Positions 17,045 through 24,504 of a DNA stretch of 64,000 bases are shown here, piece by piece. The stretch is from positions 1-64,000 of the forward strand of contig JAKFWA010000073.1 of assembly GCA_021732995.1 (NCBI GenBank), given 5' to 3'. Source of the stretch: Planctomycetaceae bacterium (GTDB lineage: Bacteria; Planctomycetota; Planctomycetia; Planctomycetales; Planctomycetaceae). Position 1 is the first letter of the stretch; each line of letters begins with the position of its first letter. The notes below the pieces were generated by a model. That model was given only the letters and a program-made list of their open reading frames with translations, did not search any database and had not been told where the DNA came from. The position numbers were made by a program, and so were the translations under genes.

Positions 17045-19516
17045 TCAAGGAAGCTGCGAACCTGTCCGCTGGATTATGGCTTGAACGCCTTCGACCGACA
17101 TCAATACTCGAAATCCGATGTGGTGAAAGCCTAGATCGGTGCGACAGCAATCGCGATTCGCCGAATGGCCACGGTATGGTGGCCCATGGTAATAGCCTCC
17201 ACGAATGGTCCTTTCGCGAGTGGGGCTGGCCGCCGGGCCAAACGGATCGACCATTCGCGGCTGAATGAACTCGCGGTAGTAACTCGTGCTATACCAATCG
17301 TGGCACCATTCCCAGAGGTTGCCGTGCATGTCGTTCAACCCGAACGCATTTGTCTTGAGTTGCCCCACGGGGTGTGGTGGCGCGTCGGCACCAGCTTCAT
17401 TTCCCGCTTGCGATGACGTCCAGCCCACTTCACGCAGTTCCTGATCGCTGTCTCCGTTCGAATGCCGTGTTTCGGTGCCAGCACGACACGCGTATTCCCA
17501 CTCGGCATCCGAGGGTAACCGATATCCGCTGCCGTCGGGTTGCAGTTCGTCGCTGGCCGTATAACACAGACTGTGGCCCTCGCCTTCCGAAAGTCGACGG
17601 CAAAACAGCACGGCGTCATTCCAGGACACGGTCTCAATTGGCAGTCCCGATGTATCCTGCCCCTCAACCGCCTGGCTCAGCCTTCCCTGCGCCGAGAACG
17701 TCGCCGGGTTACGTTCTACAATTGTCGAGTATTGCCCCTGAGTAACCTCACATACTCCCAAATAGAATGGCTTGGAAATTACAACTCGATGCGGTGGCGA
17801 TTGGGTGTCAAAACATTCCAGCATATGAGTATCATTAGGGAAATACCCGCGATATAAAATATTCGCCTCTACGGGTACGCCGCGGGTATACTCGCCTGGC
17901 GGAATCAAAACGAACCGCATGCCTATTGAATTTGTCCATTCACGTGGCACGCCCAGACGGCTAGCCCAACTGGTTTGGTATGCCCGCGCCTGTTGCGTGT
18001 TGAATGGCGCGATCGCTTTGGAAAGAAGCGGCGCAGCGGAAGACACCCGCTGTTCAGCCTGCTCTCGGGATTTTTCAGCCGGATTATTATTGGCAGCGGA
18101 AAGTGAAATATTCTCTGTCGTCGGCACTGATGAATCCGGACGCTCGGCGGTCAACATCGCCATGAGGAGCCCGGCGGCTGCGACAGCGAGCCAGCCGCCC
18201 CGTCTCCAACGCGCTTGTGATGACGTCGGAGACTCGGCTGTTGCGCCCGAGTTTTTGAGGGCCGCAAGGACCTCACCGGCAGTCTGAAAGCGATCGTCAC
18301 GGCGTTTCAACATCAGCCGCTCGATCACTCGCACCAGCCACGCCGGTGTTGCAGGATTAGATTCATGAATGCTCGGTGGTTCGAAATTGACGACCTGTTG
18401 TCGAACGTCCGTCGGCGAGTCACCAACGAATGGATCGCGGCGTGTGCAAAGTGCGTAAAGAAGTGCGCCGAGACTGAACAAGTCGGCGCGAGAATCAATC
18501 GGTAATTTGAGAGCCTGTTCGGGCGACAGAAAACTGAGTGCGGCGGAAGCGGTAGTTGACAGCTGAGCTTCGGCTTCTGCTGCTACTCGCGACATGCCAA
18601 CGTTAATAATTCTTACTCGAAAGAAGCAGCTATTATTCGCATTTTCTTCCAGCAGTATGTTCTGCGGGTTGACACATCCATGAATGATGCCGCGCTGATG
18701 AGCGACTTGTAATGCTGCTGCGACCTGTCGCCCAATGCTGACAATGTCATCTACCGGCAGAGGCGCGGGCAAACGCAGACACTCGGACAGGGGTGTGCCG
18801 TCAACATACTCCATCACCAGGAACGGTAGGCCATTGATCTCCTTGACGGCGTGAACGGCGACGATGTTCTCATGACTCAGATCGGCAGCCGCCCGAGCGG
18901 CGCGCAGGAACTGCTCTTTGGCTCCGACGTTGCGAGCCGCTGTCGGGGATTGAATCTTGATCACGACGTCGCGGTTGAGCTTGATGTCCCGGGCGAGGCT
19001 GGTAATACCGAGACTACTGACGCTCAGCACCTCACCAAGCTCATAGTTTCCGAGTTTTCGGGGTGGCCAAGGCAGAACAACGCTATTGTCGAGTGGGACT
19101 CCGGCTGAAGGAGCAGAACCGGTTTGCGGAGTAGCAAGCTGGTTGTTGATCGCCCTTCCTTCTGCCGCGCGATCAGCGGAAGTATAAGCCAAGCCGGCAA
19201 CAACTTGATCGTTCACATCGCTCAGCAGGAGCTGTAGTTCGCGTGCCCACTGCGGAAATCGGTCAATCATCTCACTGAGCGGGACGAATTCCCCGGCGCT
19301 GCGCCGCAATTCAAGTTCGGTGCGGATCAGTTTGCTGGCTAGTTGCAGCCGCACGGACGGGGGCGCTGATTCAACGAGGGTTTCCAGTCTCGGGCGTTCG
19401 CCGCGCCGCCAGGCGGCGATCAGAACGTCACACACCGCGTCCACCTGTTCCAGATCGGCCAGCGGCAGGTCCTCATAGGACGCGGGCGAAGTGGTCGGCA
19501 TGTGATTGGTCGACAT
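17045..19516 (-). CDS. Pseudokinase fused through a membrane span to a SUMF1/FGE-like domain
   Basis: An 823-residue protein in three parts. Residues 1-155 are the leader typical of planctomycete kinases (SAGEFVPLSEMIDRFPQW). Residues 158-420 have the protein-kinase fold: VIKIQS keeps Lys187 and FLVMEYVDG the hinge, but the glycine loop is lost (VLSVSSLGITS), the catalytic HRD is HGC at 279-281, and DFG is NVG at 305-307. A membrane span follows at about 440-457. Residues 528-815 are a formylglycine-generating-enzyme-like domain (GMRFVLIPPGEY, LPSDAEWEYACRAG, NLWEWCHDWY, RTIRGGYYH, GFRVLM). The paired active-site cysteines of true FGE are not visible. The likely role is binding or signalling across the membrane, not catalysis. 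It lies downstream of a terminator that separates it from the Flp pilin. Confidence 0.85.
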   Translation of the reverse strand: MSTNHMPTTSPASYEDLPLADLEQVDAVCDVLIAAWRRGERPRLETLVESAPPSVRLQLASKLIRTELELRRSAGEFVPLSEMIDRFPQWARELQLLLSDVNDQVVAGLAYTSADRAAEGRAINNQLATPQTGSAPSAGVPLDNSVVLPWPPRKLGNYELGEVLSVSSLGITSLARDIKLNRDVVIKIQSPTAARNVGAKEQFLRAARAAADLSHENIVAVHAVKEINGLPFLVMEYVDGTPLSECLRLPAPLPVDDIVSIGRQVAAALQVAHQRGIIHGCVNPQNILLEENANNSCFFRVRIINVGMSRVAAEAEAQLSTTASAALSFLSPEQALKLPIDSRADLFSLGALLYALCTRRDPFVGDSPTDVRQQVVNFEPPSIHESNPATPAWLVRVIERLMLKRRDDRFQTAGEVLAALKNSGATAESPTSSQARWRRGGWLAVAAAGLLMAMLTAERPDSSVPTTENISLSAANNNPAEKSREQAEQRVSSAAPLLSKAIAPFNTQQARAYQTSWASRLGVPREWTNSIGMRFVLIPPGEYTRGVPVEANILYRGYFPNDTHMLECFDTQSPPHRVVISKPFYLGVCEVTQGQYSTIVERNPATFSAQGRLSQAVEGQDTSGLPIETVSWNDAVLFCRRLSEGEGHSLCYTASDELQPDGSGYRLPSDAEWEYACRAGTETRHSNGDSDQELREVGWTSSQAGNEAGADAPPHPVGQLKTNAFGLNDMHGNLWEWCHDWYSTSYYREFIQPRMVDPFGPAASPTRERTIRGGYYHGPPYRGHSANRDCCRTDLGFHHIGFRVLMSVEGVQAIIQRTGSQLP

Positions 19517-19681
19517 GGTCTCAGAGACGGGGAATAAGTTCTATGCGTCCAAGTCCGGCGAGAGCTTGATAGGTTCGCCACAGGGCGCAACTTGGACTCG
19601 CTTGGAGCCGGGCTCCTAACTCCTTGTATGGTGTGCAGGTATCGCTGAGAATGTCACGTCTACGGTCGGTTAAAACAAAAG

Positions 19682-19729
19682 AGCCAGCTCGTTCAACTCC
19701 CGAGTGAGAGTTGAGACGGCTGGCTTTTT
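19682..19729. terminator. Bidirectional intrinsic terminator after the Flp pilin gene
   Basis: Two nested stems, AGCCAGC with GCTGGCT and TCAACTC with GAGTTGA, form a long hairpin. A T-run follows on the plus side (CTTTTTGG) and another on the minus side (CTCTTTTGTTTT). It lies about 24 nt past the stop of the minus-strand Flp pilin gene and should end its transcript before the pseudokinase gene. Confidence 0.85.
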
Positions 19730-19752
19730 GGACGGTGTGAACGCCAGACAGA

Positions 19753-19923
19753 TCATGTCAACGCGTCTTTGACCTTGCCGAACTTAGTGTTCGCGTTGTT
19801 ACCGATGGCGGTGATCGTCGTGATACAAACCACGATAATCAGGGCCATCATAACGGCGTATTCAACGGCCGTTGGGCCGTCTTCCGACACCAGAAAATTC
19901 TTCACGCTGTTCGCAAACTTCAT
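19753..19923 (-). CDS. Flp-type (type IVb) pilin, 56 residues
   Basis: A short gene found by eye. It encodes a 56-residue Flp/Fap pilin, the structural subunit of tight-adherence (Tad) pili or a minor pilin of that system. The N-terminus MKFANSVKNFLVSEDG is the usual leader, followed by TAVEYAVMMALIIVV, the hydrophobic helix with the conserved Glu-Tyr pair (EY at 21-22) next to the prepilin cleavage region, and a short polar tail. An AGAGAGGG box stands before the ATG at 19923. No Tad assembly genes (cpaB, cpaC, cpaF, tadB, tadC) or prepilin peptidase are in the window, so assembly must depend on genes elsewhere. A terminator follows and a terminator-like hairpin precedes the gene. Confidence 0.9.
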   Translation of the reverse strand: MKFANSVKNFLVSEDGPTAVEYAVMMALIIVVCITTITAIGNNANTKFGKVKDALT

Positions 19924-19938
19924 CGCAAGACCCTCTCT

Positions 19939-19962
19939 AAAAAGGCTCCATTTGATGGAGCC
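19939..19962 (-). promoter_or_regulatory. Terminator-like hairpin in the leader of the Flp pilin gene
   Basis: On the minus strand the sequence GGCTCCAT-CAA-ATGGAGCC forms a perfect 8-bp stem with a 3-nt loop, followed at once by TTTTT. The T-run ends 16 nt before the pilin ATG and touches its ribosome binding site region. Because there is no room for a promoter between hairpin and gene, pilin mRNA must either read through it or begin upstream and be attenuated here. It could also be a 5' stabilising stem. The structure is plain in the sequence; the regulatory role is inferred. Confidence 0.6.
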
Positions 19963-20422
19963 GCCCTAACCTCGACGCGGGTTGTGTAAGCCACATACCC
20001 CCCACCGCCCGAGGCTGTCAGTCGATGCAAACGATCGCTTTCGCATCGTTGTGACTTCCGGTTGCTTGTCTGTTGTGACTCACATCGGAAGTACCCCAAA
20101 CCTAGACCGCATTCCGGAGTGGTCAAACGCCGCCAGATGCAAAAACCTCAATTGACTCGGTTCGGCGGATCTCCGAGCCCCAACTGCTATGAAGGGCGGA
20201 CTTTGCCGACCTGTTGCATCGCGGCAACGTTGGTCCGTAACGGCGTCGCCCGTCGCGGCTCGCCAGCGGCAAATTTGCGGCTCGCTTCGCTGAGTCTGCG
20301 GAAGCTCTTACGATCCGCGAATCTCGCGGCTTCCTGCGTTAATCCGCCGGTGTTTCTGCGGAGAAGCAGAGGTTTCGAAGCTACGTCCTGTCACGCTGTT
20401 GTTGTTCTTGTCTGTTCACTCT
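19963..20422. other. Non-coding gap between divergent flp and ubiD-like genes
   Basis: About 460 bases with no convincing gene. The part near 20029-20054 is an imperfect palindrome with matching ends CGATGC and GCATCG. The rest is GC-rich and presumably holds the divergent promoters. An open frame at 20062-20445 has no family-like composition and was not accepted. Confidence 0.5.
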
Positions 20423-21949
20423 ATGCCCGCCGATCACCTTACTGACTTCATTGATCTGCTTGCCGACAACGGCGAGCTGGTGCGTGTCAGCGCGCCGGTC
20501 GATGGTGATTTGGAGCTGGCGGCCATCACGGCGCGAGTCGCCGGGCCGTCTGGTGGACCGGCGTTGCTCTTCGAACGAGTGGCTGGCGCGAAGTTTCCGG
20601 TCGTGACGAATCTGCTGGGCAGCGAACGTCGCCTGCTGCTTGGGCTCGGAGTGCAATCATTCGAAGAGATCGCTGACCGCATCACGGCGGTGATTCAGCC
20701 CAGCCTGCCGCACAGTTGGCTGGATGCGCTACAGCTCGTCCCGAAGTTTGTGGAAGTCGCCAACTGGCCGCCGCAGATTCAGGCTCGAGGTCTCGCTCAG
20801 CAGGTTGTTCTGATGGGCAGCGATGTTGATCTGCAAAGCCTGCCGTTTCCGCGCTGCTGGCCGAACGAAACGTTACGAGCCATCACAGCGGGACAGGTGA
20901 TTGTCGAGTGGCCTGCCGTCGACTCGTCTGCTGCGGCACTGGGTGACGCCGATCAATTGCTGAATGAGTCACCCGCGCCGGCCAGCATTCGACGCAATGT
21001 GTCGCGACCCGCGTTGCAGGTGGCGGATCGGAATCGCCTGCTTGTCCACTGGACGCGGCGCGATCCGCAATGGCAGATCCTCGAAGAATACCGACAGCGC
21101 GGCATGGCCATGCCGGTGGCCGTCGCATTAGGCGGTGATCCGCGCGTGCTCTTTGCTGCCAGTGCTCCACTGCCGCCGTTCGTCGATCCATTTGTGCTGG
21201 CCGGTTTCCTGCGTCAGAAGCCCGTCGCGCTTGTGCCGGGCAGGCAGGCGTCCATTCACGTTCCAGCCGATGCTGAATTCATTCTGGAAGGCGTCATTGA
21301 TCCGCAAGCTCCGCTGGAACAGGCTCCGGCTCTGGCTTTGGAAAGCGGTGTGTACGGCGCCCCAGAAGAAGCCGTTGTGATGAAGGTGACCGCGATCACG
21401 CATCGCGCGAATCCGGTCCTGCCGGCGATCATCCCCGCGCGAGCCTGCGAGCTCGACTGGTTCGCTCGCGCGTTTGAAATCATCTTCCTGCCACTGGTGC
21501 GACTGGCAGTGCCCGAGATCGTCGCGATTCATCGTCCTGAGGCCGGTGCATTCCGACACATCGGATTGATCAGCATCCGCAAGGCTTATCCGTATCAGGC
21601 GCGGAAGGTGATGAACGCGCTGTGGGGCCTGGATCGTTTCAGCACGATGAAGTTTCTGATCGTCGTGGATGACGATGTGGACGTCAGGCACGAAACAGAA
21701 GTGGTTCGCGCGCTGGCAGCGAATTGCTTTCCGAGCCGTGACACGATCTTCAGCGATGGTCCCGCCGACCTGCACGATCATGCGACGACCATTCGCGGCG
21801 TTGGTTCGCGACTGGGGTTTGATGCGACTCGCAAGCAGGCCGATGAAGGTCATCCGCGTGGCTGGCCGGAAGAACTTGTTCAGCAGCCCGTGATTCGAGA
21901 TCGCCTGCAGAAGCGTTGGAAGGAATACGGTCTGGATGGTTTTGGTTAG
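20423..21949 (+). CDS. UbiD-family prenylated-FMN decarboxylase (divergent)
   Basis: A 508-residue member of the UbiD family, which removes the carboxyl group of hydroxybenzoate-type or futalosine-pathway quinone precursors using prenylated FMN made by UbiX. Family landmarks are the N-terminal DFIDLLADNGELVRV, PVVTNLLGSERR, VTAITHRANPVLPAI, FLPLVRLAVPEIV and the C-terminal KFLIVVDDDVDVR, DTIFSDGPADLHDHAT and GSRLGFDATRK. The central glycine-rich segment before the VTAITHR strand (ESGVYGAPEEAV) is less like the usual GPFGDHTGYY, so the active site deserves a check. The start is the ATG at 20423. The menG/ubiE gene follows 64 bp later, which supports a role in menaquinone synthesis. No ubiX is in the window. 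Confidence 0.85.
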   Translation: MPADHLTDFIDLLADNGELVRVSAPVDGDLELAAITARVAGPSGGPALLFERVAGAKFPVVTNLLGSERRLLLGLGVQSFEEIADRITAVIQPSLPHSWLDALQLVPKFVEVANWPPQIQARGLAQQVVLMGSDVDLQSLPFPRCWPNETLRAITAGQVIVEWPAVDSSAAALGDADQLLNESPAPASIRRNVSRPALQVADRNRLLVHWTRRDPQWQILEEYRQRGMAMPVAVALGGDPRVLFAASAPLPPFVDPFVLAGFLRQKPVALVPGRQASIHVPADAEFILEGVIDPQAPLEQAPALALESGVYGAPEEAVVMKVTAITHRANPVLPAIIPARACELDWFARAFEIIFLPLVRLAVPEIVAIHRPEAGAFRHIGLISIRKAYPYQARKVMNALWGLDRFSTMKFLIVVDDDVDVRHETEVVRALAANCFPSRDTIFSDGPADLHDHATTIRGVGSRLGFDATRKQADEGHPRGWPEELVQQPVIRDRLQKRWKEYGLDGFG

Positions 21950-22013
21950 CAGTCTGTGAGTGCGTGGCCGTCGTTGAGTCGCGGCCTTGAGGAATTCTTT
22001 TCGGAGTCACTTC

Positions 22014-22733
22014 ATGAGCGTTGATAAGTCCGGCACCCGCATCCGTCGCATGTTCGGCGAGATCTCGGGGCGCTATGACTTCCTGAATCACTTTCTGTCC
22101 GGCGGCACGGACATCTACTGGCGCTGGCAGACCGTGCGGCGAGTTGCCCCGGACGGCAATGCGCCGATTCTGGACGTGTGCACCGGCACCGGCGATCTGG
22201 CAATTGCGTATTGGAAGAAGGCCCGTGGCCAGACGCGCGTCGTCGGAACCGACTTCACTCATGAGATGCTGGTCATCGCCCGGCAGAAAATTGCGAAGCT
22301 GGGGAGTAATGCCAATTCGCAGATGGCGTTTCTGGAAGCCGACACGCAGCATCTGCCCTTCGAGGATAATCAGTTTCAGATTGTGTCCGTCGCGTTCGGG
22401 CTGCGCAACGTGGCTGACACTCTGGCTGGTCTGAAGGAAATGACTCGCGTGTGCCGGTCGGGTGGCCGGGTTGCCGTGCTCGAGTTCTCAATGCCGACCA
22501 ACCGCATGTTCTGTGCGGTGTATCGCTGGTACTTCCGCAACGTGCTGCCGCGTATCGGACAGTTGCTCGCGCGGAACTCTGAAGCCGCGTACAACTACCT
22601 GCCGCAGTCGGTATCGGCGTTTCCTCAAGGCGCTGAGCTGGCTGGCATCATGCAGCAGGCCGGTCTAAGCGAATGCACGTGGGTGCCGCTGACCTTCGGC
22701 ATCGCGACGCTCTACATCGGGCGCAAACCGTGA
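22014..22733 (+). CDS. menG: Demethylmenaquinone/ubiquinone C-methyltransferase
   Basis: A 239-residue UbiE/MenG-type enzyme that transfers a methyl group from SAM to the quinone ring, the last step of menaquinone synthesis. The N-terminal MFGEISGRYDFLNHFLSGG is diagnostic. The SAM site ILDVCTGTGDLAIAYW, the central TQHLPFEDNQFQIVSVAFGL, NVADTLAGLKEMTRV and the C-terminal SVSAFPQGAELAGIMQQAG are all present. The ATG at 22014 is used; the frame is open further up but without family residues. It is probably co-transcribed with the UbiD-like gene. A strong palindrome lies 27 bp past the stop. Planctomycetes make menaquinone, so the menaquinone assignment is favoured. Confidence 0.93.
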   Translation: MSVDKSGTRIRRMFGEISGRYDFLNHFLSGGTDIYWRWQTVRRVAPDGNAPILDVCTGTGDLAIAYWKKARGQTRVVGTDFTHEMLVIARQKIAKLGSNANSQMAFLEADTQHLPFEDNQFQIVSVAFGLRNVADTLAGLKEMTRVCRSGGRVAVLEFSMPTNRMFCAVYRWYFRNVLPRIGQLLARNSEAAYNYLPQSVSAFPQGAELAGIMQQAGLSECTWVPLTFGIATLYIGRKP

Positions 22734-22759
22734 ACCGAGATTCGTAAACACAGGCTTAA

Positions 22760-22788
22760 CTGGTTCCCAAGCTCCGCTTGGGAACCAG
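22760..22788. repeat. Perfect 13-bp palindrome after menG (terminator or dispersed repeat)
   Basis: The segment is a perfect inverted repeat, CTGGTTCCCAAGC / TCC / GCTTGGGAACCAG, with a 3-nt loop. No T-run follows on either strand, so it is not a classical intrinsic terminator, though the stem is strong enough to pause polymerase or protect the 3' end of menG mRNA. Palindromes with a TTCCCAAGC core are a familiar type of dispersed repeat in many bacterial genomes, so it may be one copy of a scattered family. No second copy was seen in this window. Confidence 0.7.
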
Positions 22789-22932
22789 TGGGAAAGCACG
22801 CGGCACGATTCCGAACAGGCGCGCACGCCGCTGGCGTTGCGGTTAAACGTGGGGTGCTCACCCAAGTGACGAGTGTTTGCTGAATCTGATAGCTTTGCAG
22901 CATCGACTGCGCGAGTGCGTTTGTGTTGTTCA

Positions 22933-24375
22933 ATGTCGTCGCGCGGCGCATCTGCAGAACAGGGACTCGTAGTGACTGAGCCGGACCCGGACCGAATTCT
23001 GTTTGTGACGGGACGATTGGCCGAGCCGGCGCTGCGCAAGGTCGTTGATCAACTCAGCCAGCAACTTGGGTGCGAGGCACAGATCGAAGTCCTCCCGATC
23101 ACGGTCGCGGCGCTCATGCACGTGGACTGGGTCGCTCAGAAGCTCAGCGTGGCGGAACCGTTTGATCGAGCCGTGTTGCCGGGATGGTGTCAGGGCGAAC
23201 TCGATCGCCTGAGGCAGCAGTTCGGATTTCCGTTCGAACGCGGTCCGAAAGACCTGTTCGATCTCCCCGAACATTTTGGCAAGCAGGCGAAGGCTCCCGT
23301 GAACCTGGATGCTTACAGCATCGACATTCTGGCCGAGATCAATCACGCACCGCGTCTGGCTGATGCAGAGATCATGCGGCTGGCGCAGCACTTTCGAGCC
23401 AGCGGGGCGGACCTGATCGATCTGGGCTGTATTCCCGGCGAAACCTGGAGCCGCGTGGGCGAGGTCACTCGGTTGCTCGTCGCTGATGGCTTTCGAGTGT
23501 CGATCGACAGCTTCAATCAGCGCGAAGTGGAAGAGTCTGTGGCGGCCGGCGCGACGCTCGTATTGAGCTGTAACAGCAGCAATGTGGAATGGGCGTCTCG
23601 ACTGGATGTGGAGTTCGTCGCGATTCCCGATGCGCCCTTCACGCTGGATTCGCTGCAGCCGACGATCGATTGCCTGCGCGCCGCCGGGCGAACTTTCCGC
23701 ATTGATCCCATCATCGAACCGATCGGCTTCGGCTTCGCAGCATCACTGGCCCGTTACATCGACGCGCGGCGTCGCTGGCCTGATCTGGAAATGATGATGG
23801 GCATCGGGAACCTTACCGAGCTGACTGAAGTCGATTCGGCGGGAGTGAATTTCATTCTGGCCGCGCTGTGTGAAGAGCTGCGTTGTCACAGCGTGCTGAC
23901 GACCGAAGTCATCAACTGGGCTCGATCGTCCGTCCGCGAGTTTGATCTGGCGCGGCGGCTGGTGCACTACAGCTTGCAGAAGAAGGCTCTGCCGAAGCAT
24001 GTCGATTCCAGTCTGGTGATGCTGCGTGACCCGAAGGTGCACGAATTGGGTGAGCAGGCCCTCGCTCAACTGGCCGGTCAGATCAAGGACCCGAACTACC
24101 GCATCTTTGTGGAACGCGGTGAGATTCACGTGATGAATCGCGACGGCTACTGGCACGGCACAGACCCGTACGCCTTGTTCGACCAATTTCGAACTGCCGC
24201 ACCGAAGCCGCTGGACGCGGCGCATGCGTTCTACCTGGGCAACGAACTCAACAAGGCCGCGACCGCCCTGACGCTCGGCAAGCAGTATACGCAGGACGAG
24301 GCCCTGCGTTGGGGCTTCCTGACTACCGAGGAAGTCAGTGCCCTCGAACGCCGACGTCACGAGTCAATCGGCTGA
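22933..24375 (+). CDS. DUF6513 / dihydropteroate-synthase-like protein
   Basis: About 480 residues. The N-terminal third (RILFVTGRLAEPALRKVV, PITVAALMHVDWVA) matches the DUF6513-type leader; the middle is a TIM barrel like dihydropteroate synthase (SIDILAEINHAPRLAD, GADLIDLGCIPGE, VSIDSFNQREVEE, DPIIEPIGFGF). This protein is known from organisms using tetrahydromethanopterin-linked C1 transfer, including planctomycetes, and is thought to act in making that cofactor in place of or beside folate. No other methanopterin genes are in the window. The ATG at 22933 is used; the frame extends 60 bp upstream to an ATG with no better context. The family placement is good; the reaction is not proven. 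Confidence 0.8.
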   Translation: MSSRGASAEQGLVVTEPDPDRILFVTGRLAEPALRKVVDQLSQQLGCEAQIEVLPITVAALMHVDWVAQKLSVAEPFDRAVLPGWCQGELDRLRQQFGFPFERGPKDLFDLPEHFGKQAKAPVNLDAYSIDILAEINHAPRLADAEIMRLAQHFRASGADLIDLGCIPGETWSRVGEVTRLLVADGFRVSIDSFNQREVEESVAAGATLVLSCNSSNVEWASRLDVEFVAIPDAPFTLDSLQPTIDCLRAAGRTFRIDPIIEPIGFGFAASLARYIDARRRWPDLEMMMGIGNLTELTEVDSAGVNFILAALCEELRCHSVLTTEVINWARSSVREFDLARRLVHYSLQKKALPKHVDSSLVMLRDPKVHELGEQALAQLAGQIKDPNYRIFVERGEIHVMNRDGYWHGTDPYALFDQFRTAAPKPLDAAHAFYLGNELNKAATALTLGKQYTQDEALRWGFLTTEEVSALERRRHESIG

Positions 24376-24504
24376 GAACACGAGTTTCTGAGTACGCCCC
24401 AATTCAGCAATCATGACAACAAGAAAACTCAGTGATAGTCGCGGTACTCCGGACCTATCCGTTCTCCAAACGCTCCTCTATTCCCCGCGCATGCGCGATT
24501 GATC

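Noticed and set aside
20062-20445. 127-residue plus-strand frame before the ubiD-like gene
   Set aside because: It runs into the real gene in another frame and is Arg/Ser/Cys-rich without pattern.
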